Assembly: GCA_003513845.1 (NCBI GenBank)
Contig: DOTB01000022.1
Span: 1-14,835 of the forward strand
DNA: 14,835 bases
Reading direction: 5' to 3'
Origin: Candidatus Atribacteria bacterium
GTDB taxonomy: Bacteria > Atribacterota > Phoenicimicrobiia > Phoenicimicrobiales > Phoenicimicrobiaceae
Every line of letters begins with the position of its first letter. Within the stretch, counting starts at the first letter, position 1. Below the pieces are notes generated by a model that was given only the letters and a program-made list of their open reading frames with translations, did no database searches and was not told where the DNA came from. The position numbers were made by a program, and so were the translations under genes. Shown in pieces: positions 7,382 to 13,432 of the stretch.

Positions 7382-7599
7382 TCAATTTTTTTTCTGTCTT
7401 TTTGGTGAAGTTTTTTGGTATTAATACCCTTTTTGGTTAAATAGGCAAAATTGACTAAGTAGCTTTGTGCTTTTTGTGTATAGTCGATTATTTAGCCTAA
7501 AGAAATGGCAAATCCACCAAACGAGATCTTCTTTTTTCAAAGAACTACTGATACATTTTTCTTCATAATCCGGGGAATTTATTTTTCATATTCTTTCAT

Positions 7600-7922
7600 A
7601 TTATTTTTGACAGTACCTTCTGAAAAGTACCTTAAATAAACCTAGCATAGCATAAGATAAAGTTCGGGTGGAGGTGAGGATAAGATAGGTCAATATTTTG
7701 CGAATAATAGAAAAGAGGGTTTCAGAAAACAGATCAAGATAAAAAATTCACCTCCAGGCCTTGCAAAAAACAGGAAAATGAGGCAAAAAAAGAAGGAGAC
7801 CCTCTTAAAACGCTTATCTTATAAGGGGTTTAAAGCTGGAGGTGAAACATAAAAGCATATATTTTGGAAAGCCTTATAAAATAAGGGTTTCGGAGTTTTC
7901 TGAAAACATGTTATTATACATT
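7600..7922. mobile_element. MITE-like non-coding segment with ends resembling the 4726-5814 element
   Basis: The left end (7600-7629, ATTATTTTTGACAGTACC...) is the inverted counterpart of the dead element's right end at 5785-5814, agreeing at about 27 of 31 positions including 13 in a row. The right end at 7897-7922 starts TTTCTGAAAACATGT and matches that element end more weakly. The 323-bp interior has no gene and contains two inverted-repeat pairs that interleave. AAGAGGGT (7713-7720) pairs with 7799-7806, and TTCACCTCCAG (7747-7757) pairs with 7836-7846. A small hairpin CCTTAT/ATAAGG sits at 7872-7886. An internally deleted, non-autonomous derivative of the dead element's family is the best explanation. 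A structured RNA is the alternative. The flank at 7459-7599 holds nothing recognisable. Confidence 0.4.
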
Positions 7923-7940
7923 AGAGGGGGTAGAATTAGA

Positions 7941-7991
7941 GTGATTAAGGATAAGTTACTAAAGAGGAGGTGTAGAATGATTATGAAATAA
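7941..7991 (+). CDS. Possible 16-codon leader ORF upstream of the carboxypeptidase
   Basis: A GTG at 7941 opens a 16-codon frame (MIKDKLLKRRCRMIMK) ending TAA at 7989-7991, with GAGGGGG 10 nt upstream. Within it, an in-frame ATG at 7977 has a better GAGGAGG site 6 nt before it and would encode only four residues. It ends 64 nt before the carboxypeptidase start. Two Shine-Dalgarno-like sites in sequence are suggestive, but a frame this short can arise by chance. Confidence 0.2.
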   Translation: MIKDKLLKRRCRMIMK

Positions 7992-8055
7992 ATTACTAAA
8001 ATAGCTTTGCTTTACTTTAGGGGAAGAATAATTTAAAGAATTAAAGGAGAGAAAA

Positions 8056-9378
8056 ATGAAGAAGTTATTAAATATTGGTTTAATGTTTATATTAGTTCTT
8101 AGTTTGACTACAGTAGTTTTTGGTCAAGATAATGAATTTTTAACCACTATAGATTGGAACAGCCGACATCATGTAGAGTTTTATGGGGAACTTACGGGTG
8201 CATTAGCCAGAGAGTATCCGGATATTGCTAAAACTTATTCCATAGGGCGGAGTTGGCGGGAAAGAGATTTATGGGTGGTTGAGTTATCTAGTGGAGTAAA
8301 AAGCGAGGAAGAAAAGACCCCGATTGCCATTATTGGAAATATCCATGGGGGAGAACACGAATCTGCTGAGACAACTGCTTATACTGCCTGGTGGCTTGCT
8401 ACCAATTATGGTAAGGATTCTACATCAACAGAAATTTTAGATAATTACATTATCTATGTTCTGCCGGTAATGAACCCTGATGGGTATGAACAATCCTTTG
8501 TTTATACTTGTCGGCAAAATTTGAGACCTACTGACCATAATGGTGATGGGGTACCTTTTGGGGACCCCTATAAAGATGTTAACGGAGATGGAATCATTGC
8601 CGAAGTTTATACTGGAGCCAGAGATTCAAATCCGGAAGACAGAAAATTTATAGGCAAGGAAAGTCCCGATTTTGATAAAAATGGAATTCCTGGTGATGAT
8701 TGGATTGGAAGTGACATTGATTTGAATCGGACCTTCAATTATATGTGGAATAGATATGATGGTATGACAGAAATTGGAGCAAAATATGCTACCAGATCAG
8801 GTCCTAGTCCGGCTTCTGAGCCTGAAGTAAAAGCGGTACAGAATTTTCTTATCAAGCATCCAGTATATGCTTTAGCGACCCTGCATACCGGGATACAATG
8901 TGTGCTTTTCCCCTGGTGCTATAGTCCAGAACCCACAGCTGATCACGATTTTATGGAGACGGTTTCCAGAGATATGGCCAAGGCCATTACTAAAGGTACA
9001 GGGCGTCCTTTCTATTTTAAACAATCCTATCATGATTATCCCACCACTGCAGAAATGATTGACTGGGCCTATGGACGTCTAAATATTCATTCTTATACTA
9101 TTGAAGTTTATAGCGGAGGGCCACACGGGACCGGAAATATTGAAAATTATTGTACTTGGGGGAATGAACTTCCACCAGAGGAGTGGATTTATATGAGCCA
9201 TTGGCAGGGTTTAGATGATGTTTGGTTTTTAAATACAAGTAGGGCTAAAATGACTGGCCAGGCTCCTCCCGATCAGGCGATTATGTGTGAAGGCGTAAAA
9301 GATGGTCTACTGGTTATGATTAAGAGTGAACCTCATGGTGATGGACCTATTGTACCAGACTATTTAGAGTACTATTAG
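8056..9378 (+). CDS. Secreted M14-family zinc carboxypeptidase
   Basis: Removes C-terminal residues from peptides outside the cytoplasm. 440 residues, with a signal peptide 1-23 ending VFG-Q and no lipobox. The M14 site is complete. Zinc ligands are His97 and Glu100 in NIHGGEHES, and His277 in ATLHTG. The substrate-binding loop NPDGY starts at Asn140, DLNRTF carries Arg225, and the catalytic Glu350 lies in TIEVYSGG. Between NPDGY and DLNR sits an acidic insert with DHNGDG (160), DVNGDG (174) and DKNG (206), which look like calcium-binding loops; similar inserts occur in other secreted M14 enzymes. The ribosome-binding site AAAGGAGAG precedes the ATG. It lies upstream of the amino-acid transporter on the same strand, consistent with peptide scavenging, but hairpins at 9424 and 9532 suggest separate transcripts. 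Side-chain preference cannot be read from sequence. Confidence 0.9.
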   Translation: MKKLLNIGLMFILVLSLTTVVFGQDNEFLTTIDWNSRHHVEFYGELTGALAREYPDIAKTYSIGRSWRERDLWVVELSSGVKSEEEKTPIAIIGNIHGGEHESAETTAYTAWWLATNYGKDSTSTEILDNYIIYVLPVMNPDGYEQSFVYTCRQNLRPTDHNGDGVPFGDPYKDVNGDGIIAEVYTGARDSNPEDRKFIGKESPDFDKNGIPGDDWIGSDIDLNRTFNYMWNRYDGMTEIGAKYATRSGPSPASEPEVKAVQNFLIKHPVYALATLHTGIQCVLFPWCYSPEPTADHDFMETVSRDMAKAITKGTGRPFYFKQSYHDYPTTAEMIDWAYGRLNIHSYTIEVYSGGPHGTGNIENYCTWGNELPPEEWIYMSHWQGLDDVWFLNTSRAKMTGQAPPDQAIMCEGVKDGLLVMIKSEPHGDGPIVPDYLEYY

Positions 9379-9423
9379 ATAGAGGAATATAAAAACTATA
9401 ACTATTGACTAATCTATCCTACG

Positions 9424-9454
9424 ATCCTACGGAGGATATAATTCTCCGTAGGAT
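9424..9454 (+). terminator. Strong stem-loop after the carboxypeptidase gene
   Basis: An 11-bp perfect stem: ATCCTACGGAG (9424-9434) pairs with 9444-9454 around a 9-nt loop. There is no T-tract directly after it, so it may protect the mRNA 3' end or be a repeat rather than a classical terminator. Confidence 0.45.
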
Positions 9455-9531
9455 AAAGCATAGGACCGATGGCGTTTAGAGGGAGGAATTGATTCATCGA
9501 GGGTGTGGGGAGTAAATAATCCACTTTTTAC

Positions 9532-9560
9532 AAAAAATCTAAAAACAGATCAGATTTTTT
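9532..9560 (+). terminator. Candidate Rho-independent terminator before the amino-acid transporter
   Basis: AAAAAATCT (9532-9540) pairs with AGATTTTTT (9552-9560), followed by more T-rich sequence (TTATTTCTTA). The stem is A/T-rich and therefore weak. The T-tract placement is right for ending the carboxypeptidase transcript, or for an attenuator in the transporter leader. Confidence 0.4.
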
Positions 9561-9669
9561 TTATTTCTTACTCTCATTTTAAAAATAAAAGAGGATTTCA
9601 AGGGTTATTTGTAGTATTATTAAGTAAGGAGCGATAAAGATAGAAAAGATAGAAAGGAGGTGAAAAAGA

Positions 9670-10440
9670 ATGAGGAATAAAAAAGTGCTAATCACGGTGC
9701 TACTTTCTTTACTAATAATGTTTTCCTTAAGCAGTATGAGCTTATTAGCCCAGGAGAAAAAAGTCTACATTAACGGTATCGATGCGGATTATCCTCCCTT
9801 TGCCTATATCGATGAAAAAGGTAATCCGGCCGGCTTTGATGTAGAATGTCTAAACTGGATTGCTCAAGAGATGGGCTTTGAGGTAAAGCATCAACCTACC
9901 GCCTGGGATGGTATAATCTCCAGCTTGTTAGCCAAAAAGATTGATATGGTCTATTCAGGGATGTCCATTACTCCTGAGAGGCTGGAGGTGGTAGATTTTA
10001 GCATCCCCTATTGGGAGATAAACCAGGCTCTTTGTGTCCGGGAGGATTCAGACTTAAATATTATTGCTGCTTTATGTGGTGAACATACTGTTGGCACCCA
10101 GAGAGGTTGTACTGCTGCCGAATGGATTGAGGAACATCTGGTAAAGACTGGCATCTTACCCAAAGATAATCTAAAACTCTACGAAGGTTTTTCTCTAGCG
10201 GTTAAAGATTTGGTAAATGGCAGGATAGATTCCGCAATGATGGATGATGTAATGGTAGAAGATGCTATCCGTAAAGGACAACCAGTGAAGATTGTAGGGA
10301 TAATCAAAACAGGAGAAGAGTACGGGATAGCCGTGAGAAAAGAAGACCAAGAGCTAAAGGCTCTACTTAACGAAGGGATAACTCGACTGAAAAAATCGGA
10401 TAAGTGGGATGAATTGATCATTAAATATTTTAGTGGATAA
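9670..10440 (+). CDS. Polar amino-acid ABC transporter, periplasmic substrate-binding protein (family 3)
   Basis: Binds an amino acid and delivers it to the permease pair encoded downstream. 256 residues, with a signal peptide of about 28 residues ending LLA-Q and no lipobox cysteine. The mature protein opens with the family-3 hallmark DADYPPFAYIDEKG and GFDVE. SGMSITPERLEVVDFS has the Arg (about 107) that binds the amino-acid carboxylate. MMDDVMVED near 191-199 has the acidic residues that bind the amino group. The start is set by a very strong AAAGGAGGTG site. It is the first gene of a complete importer operon. Neighbouring hutP makes histidine a plausible ligand, but arginine, glutamine or cystine are not excluded. 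Confidence 0.92.
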   Translation: MRNKKVLITVLLSLLIMFSLSSMSLLAQEKKVYINGIDADYPPFAYIDEKGNPAGFDVECLNWIAQEMGFEVKHQPTAWDGIISSLLAKKIDMVYSGMSITPERLEVVDFSIPYWEINQALCVREDSDLNIIAALCGEHTVGTQRGCTAAEWIEEHLVKTGILPKDNLKLYEGFSLAVKDLVNGRIDSAMMDDVMVEDAIRKGQPVKIVGIIKTGEEYGIAVRKEDQELKALLNEGITRLKKSDKWDELIIKYFSG

Positions 10441-10449
10441 AGATAAGGA

Positions 10450-10513
10450 TAAAGGTGGAGAAAATGCCTCTCTTGTCTCTCTTACCTTTAGGTTGTTTGT
10501 TTCTCCACCTTTA
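10450..10513 (+). terminator. Stem-loop between binding-protein and first permease genes
   Basis: A perfect 14-bp inverted repeat: TAAAGGTGGAGAAA (10450-10463) pairs with 10500-10513 across a 36-nt loop, followed by TTTAATTTTTATAATT. It begins 9 nt after the binding-protein stop. As partial terminator or 3'-end stabiliser it would give more binding protein than membrane parts. The left transporter has a stem-loop in the same place. Confidence 0.7.
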
Positions 10514-10549
10514 TTTAATTTTTATAATTATAAAGCAAGGAGAAGAACG

Positions 10550-11233
10550 GTGACAGAAAATCTCGCCTTAATTTTCCAATCTCTCCCCTATTTACTGGAA
10601 GGTGCGGTAGTAACTCTGGGATTGGTGGGAGGGTCCCTCGGTCTGGGTTTAATAATAGGTATCCCTATGGCGGTAGGCCAAGTTTATGGAAATAAATATT
10701 TAGCTACCTTAATTTCCCTTTATGTCTGGTTCTTCCGCGGACTCCCCGAATTAGTCCTTCTCTTCCTTTTTTATTTTGGATTATTTACCCTCTGGGGATT
10801 AAATTTAACTGCTTTTACCGCTGCCATTCTGGTCTTAGGATTAAGAAGTGCGGCTTATCAGTCTCAGATTTTTCGCGGGAGTATCCAATCACTGGGTGAG
10901 GGACAAATGTTAGCAGCCCTTTCTTTGGGGATGAAGAAATCGGAGGCCATCTTGTCTATCATCTTACCACAGGCTTTACGGGTTTCTATCCCTGGTTGGT
11001 CTAATGAATATGCTATTATTTTAAAAGATTCAGCCATTACCTATGCCATAGGAGTGATGGAATTGTTGACCCGGGCGAACTTTATCGCTACCCGTACCTA
11101 TAAACCGATGCCCATTTTCCTTGCCTGTGCAGTAATTTTTATCTTTTTAACTTACGGAGGAGTAAAAGCCCTTAATCTTTTAGAGAAAAAGGTGAGAATT
11201 CCCGGCTATGCCTACGGGAGAAGGGAGATCTAA
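10550..11233 (+). CDS. Polar amino-acid ABC transporter, permease subunit 1
   Basis: Inner-membrane half-channel of the HisQ/HisM type, 227 residues from the GTG at 10550. I chose this start because AAGGAG lies 7 nt upstream and it begins directly before the conserved N-terminal helix (SLPYLLEGAVVTL). The frame is open back to an ATG at 10433, but those 39 extra residues would be translated through the intergenic stem-loop and look non-coding. About five hydrophobic segments are visible. The ATPase-contact loop is LSLGMKKSEAIL...LPQALRVSIPG near residues 123-147. The last codon precedes the ATPase start by 8 nt, so the genes are co-translated. Confidence 0.88.
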   Translation: MTENLALIFQSLPYLLEGAVVTLGLVGGSLGLGLIIGIPMAVGQVYGNKYLATLISLYVWFFRGLPELVLLFLFYFGLFTLWGLNLTAFTAAILVLGLRSAAYQSQIFRGSIQSLGEGQMLAALSLGMKKSEAILSIILPQALRVSIPGWSNEYAIILKDSAITYAIGVMELLTRANFIATRTYKPMPIFLACAVIFIFLTYGGVKALNLLEKKVRIPGYAYGRREI

Positions 11234-11241
11234 TAAGCGGT

Positions 11242-12006
11242 ATGCCCAAGGACGAAACTAATGAGGTAGTCTTAAAGGTAGAAGAGATTTATAAAAATTA
11301 TAAAGGGAAAGAGGTGTTAAAGGGGATATCTTTTGAAGTAAGAAAGGGGGAGGTCAAAGTTATTATCGGTCCTTCCGGCACCGGGAAGAGCACCCTTCTT
11401 CGTTGCCTCAACCTCCTGACTGTCCCCGATAAAGGGCGAGTCTACTTGGAAGGAGAGGAGATAACTCATGCTAAAAAGAATATCCACCAATTCCGTCAGA
11501 AAATAGGGATGGTTTTTCAAGACTTCAATCTATTCGACCACTTAACTGCCCTGGGAAATGTGGAAATAGGCTTAACCAGAGTGAAAAAGATGGAGCGGGA
11601 GAAAGCCCGAGAGAAAGCGCAAGAAGAATTAAGACGGGTGGGGCTGGAAGAACAGGCTAATTTATATCCGGCCCAGCTTTCGGGGGGACAAAAGCAGCGG
11701 GTTTCTATCGCCCGAACCTTAGCGATGGACCCTAAAGTGATCCTCTTTGATGAACCTACTTCCGCCCTCGATCCCGAATTAATCGGCGAGGTATTAGAAG
11801 TTATAAAGAATTTAGCCCTCCAGGGGATGACCATGGTCTTAGTAACCCACGAAATGGGTTTTGCCCGTTCGGTAGCCAATGAGATAATCTTTATGGAAGA
11901 AGGGAAAATATTAGAAAGCGGGCCACCAGCTCAACTCTTTAGTAATCCTAAATATGAACGCACGAGGCAGTTTTTGCATAAGATCACAGAATTATACGGA
12001 GAATAG
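11242..12006 (+). CDS. Polar amino-acid ABC transporter, ATP-binding subunit (GlnQ/HisP type)
   Basis: Powers import by hydrolysing ATP on the cytoplasmic face. 254 residues, full family length. All nucleotide-binding motifs are intact: Walker A GPSGTGKST at 43-51, Q-loop Gln93 in VFQDFNLF, signature LSGGQKQR at 146-153, Walker B VILFDE at 166-171, D-loop SALD, and switch His203 in VTHEMGF. The start ATG has only a distant AGGGAG, about 14 nt upstream, so translation probably depends on coupling to the permease that stops 8 nt earlier. It lies between the two permease genes of the same importer, which is why the assignment is firm. Confidence 0.95.
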   Translation: MPKDETNEVVLKVEEIYKNYKGKEVLKGISFEVRKGEVKVIIGPSGTGKSTLLRCLNLLTVPDKGRVYLEGEEITHAKKNIHQFRQKIGMVFQDFNLFDHLTALGNVEIGLTRVKKMEREKAREKAQEELRRVGLEEQANLYPAQLSGGQKQRVSIARTLAMDPKVILFDEPTSALDPELIGEVLEVIKNLALQGMTMVLVTHEMGFARSVANEIIFMEEGKILESGPPAQLFSNPKYERTRQFLHKITELYGE

Positions 12007-12014
12007 AGAAAAAA

Positions 12015-12680
12015 ATGAATGAACTTTATTCTTTTATTCGAGATATCGTCCTACCTCCTTTATTAGAAGGTACTTTAGTTACCCTCCAACTGATAGTCTT
12101 ATCCATCCCTCTTGGTTTTATTTTAGGAATTTTAATAGCAGTGGGTCGGGTCTACGGAAACAAAATTATTTCCTTTTTTTGTACCATCTATGTCCTTTTC
12201 TTCCGTGGCACCCCTCTCTTGGTGCAGCTTTTTATTCTTTATTATGGTCTGCCTTCTGTCGGTATCTTCTTCTCTCCCTTTGTAGCTGCCGTTCTGGGAT
12301 TTATCCTTTGTAGCAGTGCCTATCATTCTGAATATATAAGGGGGGCTATCCAATCCATAAAAAGTGGCCAGATGATGGCCGCTGAGGCCCTGGGCATGAG
12401 TAGGAACCAAGCTATTTTATATGTTATTCTTCCACAAGCCTTGCGGAGAGCTATCCCCGGCTGTTCCAATGAAATTATCTATTTAGTTAAATATTCCTCC
12501 TTGGCTTTTATGGTAACCTGTGTAGAGTTAACCGGGGCGGGGAAGATAATCGCCTCTCGTTATTTTGAATACACTTTAGTGTTTGCGGTAGTAGGAGCCA
12601 TATATCTGTTAATGGTTTCCGTGATTACCAAGGTACTTAATACGTTAGAAAAGAAATTAGAAATCCCTGGAATAGGATAG
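12015..12680 (+). CDS. Polar amino-acid ABC transporter, permease subunit 2
   Basis: Second membrane half-channel, 221 residues, homologous in layout to the product of 10550-11233. It has the same TLVTLQL-type N-terminus, the FFRGTPLLVQLF element, and the ATPase-contact loop EALGMSRNQAIL...LPQALRRAIPG near residues 124-150. It starts 8 nt after the ATPase stop, with a weak AGAG-rich ribosome-binding site. Having two different permeases makes this a HisQM-like heterodimer rather than a homodimeric channel. A terminator follows immediately, so this is the last gene of the operon. Confidence 0.92.
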   Translation: MNELYSFIRDIVLPPLLEGTLVTLQLIVLSIPLGFILGILIAVGRVYGNKIISFFCTIYVLFFRGTPLLVQLFILYYGLPSVGIFFSPFVAAVLGFILCSSAYHSEYIRGAIQSIKSGQMMAAEALGMSRNQAILYVILPQALRRAIPGCSNEIIYLVKYSSLAFMVTCVELTGAGKIIASRYFEYTLVFAVVGAIYLLMVSVITKVLNTLEKKLEIPGIG

Positions 12681-12685
12681 GATAT

Positions 12686-12737
12686 GCCAACTAAATTAAG
12701 ACAGAATAAATTAGGTTGGTATTTAACTTAGTTAGGC
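12686..12737 (+). terminator. Terminator of the amino-acid transporter operon
   Basis: GCCAACTAAATTAA (12686-12699) pairs with TTAACTTAGTTAGGC (12723-12737) with one bulge and one mismatch. It is followed by TTATCTTTTAT. It starts 6 nt after the last permease codon. The remaining 12738-12961 is an AT-rich leader of hutP with no gene I can support. Confidence 0.55.
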
Positions 12738-12961
12738 TTATCTTTTATGCTGTCAAGCCAAATTTCGATTTTTTAAAAGGGCAAGAAAAGGATAAAGAGA
12801 AGGATATTTGAAATTTTATATTTTATGTAGTGTGATTATGCAATAATATAGTACAATTATGCCAAGATTGTAATGCTTATATAAATTATAAATGGGTAAG
12901 GTAAGTGAATCTTTAGAGTAACGGGGAAAATATATCTTTATTAAAATGGGGGGCTATAATT

Positions 12962-13399
12962 TTGGCAAAAATCGGGAAATTAACCATCTTGCTATTGATC
13001 TCGGTGGAGGAAGAAGAAAAAGAATTATTGAAGAAGGTAAAAGATTTAGGCTATAAGGTATGCCTCGGTAAAGCTGGAACAATGGAAAGTAATGAACTTA
13101 TTGCGGCTATAGAGACTGCTGCCAAACGAGAAGGAATCTTTCAGGCCGGTTGTTATAGAGAAGAACATGCCCTCTATCATGCTGCCCTTGATGCCTTACG
13201 AGGTTTTTGTCGAGGAGAGATTGGTATAGGTAATTTCCTAAGGACTATAGGGGTAAAGTTCGTAGTCTTAAGGGGCCCTTTAGATACTACCCAGAGTGAT
13301 TTAGGGGAATGGGTAGCAGTAGGTATCTACGGTATGGTCGGTGCTCCCATCAAAGGATTTGAACATGAGGCTATAGGTTTGGATATCAATAATATCTAA
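12962..13399 (+). CDS. hutP: HutP, histidine-responsive RNA-binding antiterminator
   Basis: In Bacillus, HutP binds L-histidine and Mg2+, then binds NAG-rich RNA before the hut genes and prevents formation of a terminator, switching on histidine breakdown. This 145-residue protein matches the family along its whole length: IGKLTILLL at the start, YKVCLGKAGTM, AAIETAAK, YREEHALYHAALDALRG, RGEIGIGNFLRTIG, FVVLRG, VGIYGMVGAPIKG and FEHEAIGLDIN at the end. The three metal-binding histidines appear kept (His69, His73 and His135, matching 73, 77 and 138 in B. subtilis as I recall). The start is TTG at 12962, about 8 nt after a GGGGGG stretch. No in-frame ATG lies nearby. It follows an amino-acid importer and is directly followed by an insertion sequence, so its usual hut targets are not in view. 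Confidence 0.92.
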   Translation: MAKIGKLTILLLISVEEEEKELLKKVKDLGYKVCLGKAGTMESNELIAAIETAAKREGIFQAGCYREEHALYHAALDALRGFCRGEIGIGNFLRTIGVKFVVLRGPLDTTQSDLGEWVAVGIYGMVGAPIKGFEHEAIGLDINNI

Positions 13400-13432
13400 G
13401 AATTTAATTAAATTATCAAATTATCCAAATTT

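Larger units (their letters stand above)
5853..7458 (+). mobile_element. Insertion sequence with IS6/IS240-like DDE transposase
   Basis: About 1.6 kb. Proposed imperfect ends are TTAGTGAAATTGACTTGCCT at the left (5853-5872) and the reverse complement of AGGCAAAATTGACTAA at the right (7443-7458). They match if a few-base gap is allowed. Another AGTCAATTT right after the transposase stop (7380-7388) is an alternative inner match, so the right boundary is uncertain. I saw no clear target-site duplication. The element holds one apparently intact transposase. Confidence 0.5.

Noticed and set aside
7920..7980. HutP binding site in the purine-rich leader of the carboxypeptidase
   Set aside because: Several NAG triplets occur, but they do not keep the regular four-base spacing. 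The purine richness is largely due to ribosome-binding sites.
10433..10549. Extended N-terminus for permease 1 starting at ATG 10433
   Set aside because: It overlaps the binding-protein stop, runs through a perfect 14-bp stem-loop and has no membrane-protein character. The GTG at 10550 has a good AAGGAG site.
11517..12410. Minus-strand ORFs of 92-120 codons opposite the ATPase and second permease
   Set aside because: They are antisense to strongly conserved genes with intact motifs, and their own products show no family resemblance.
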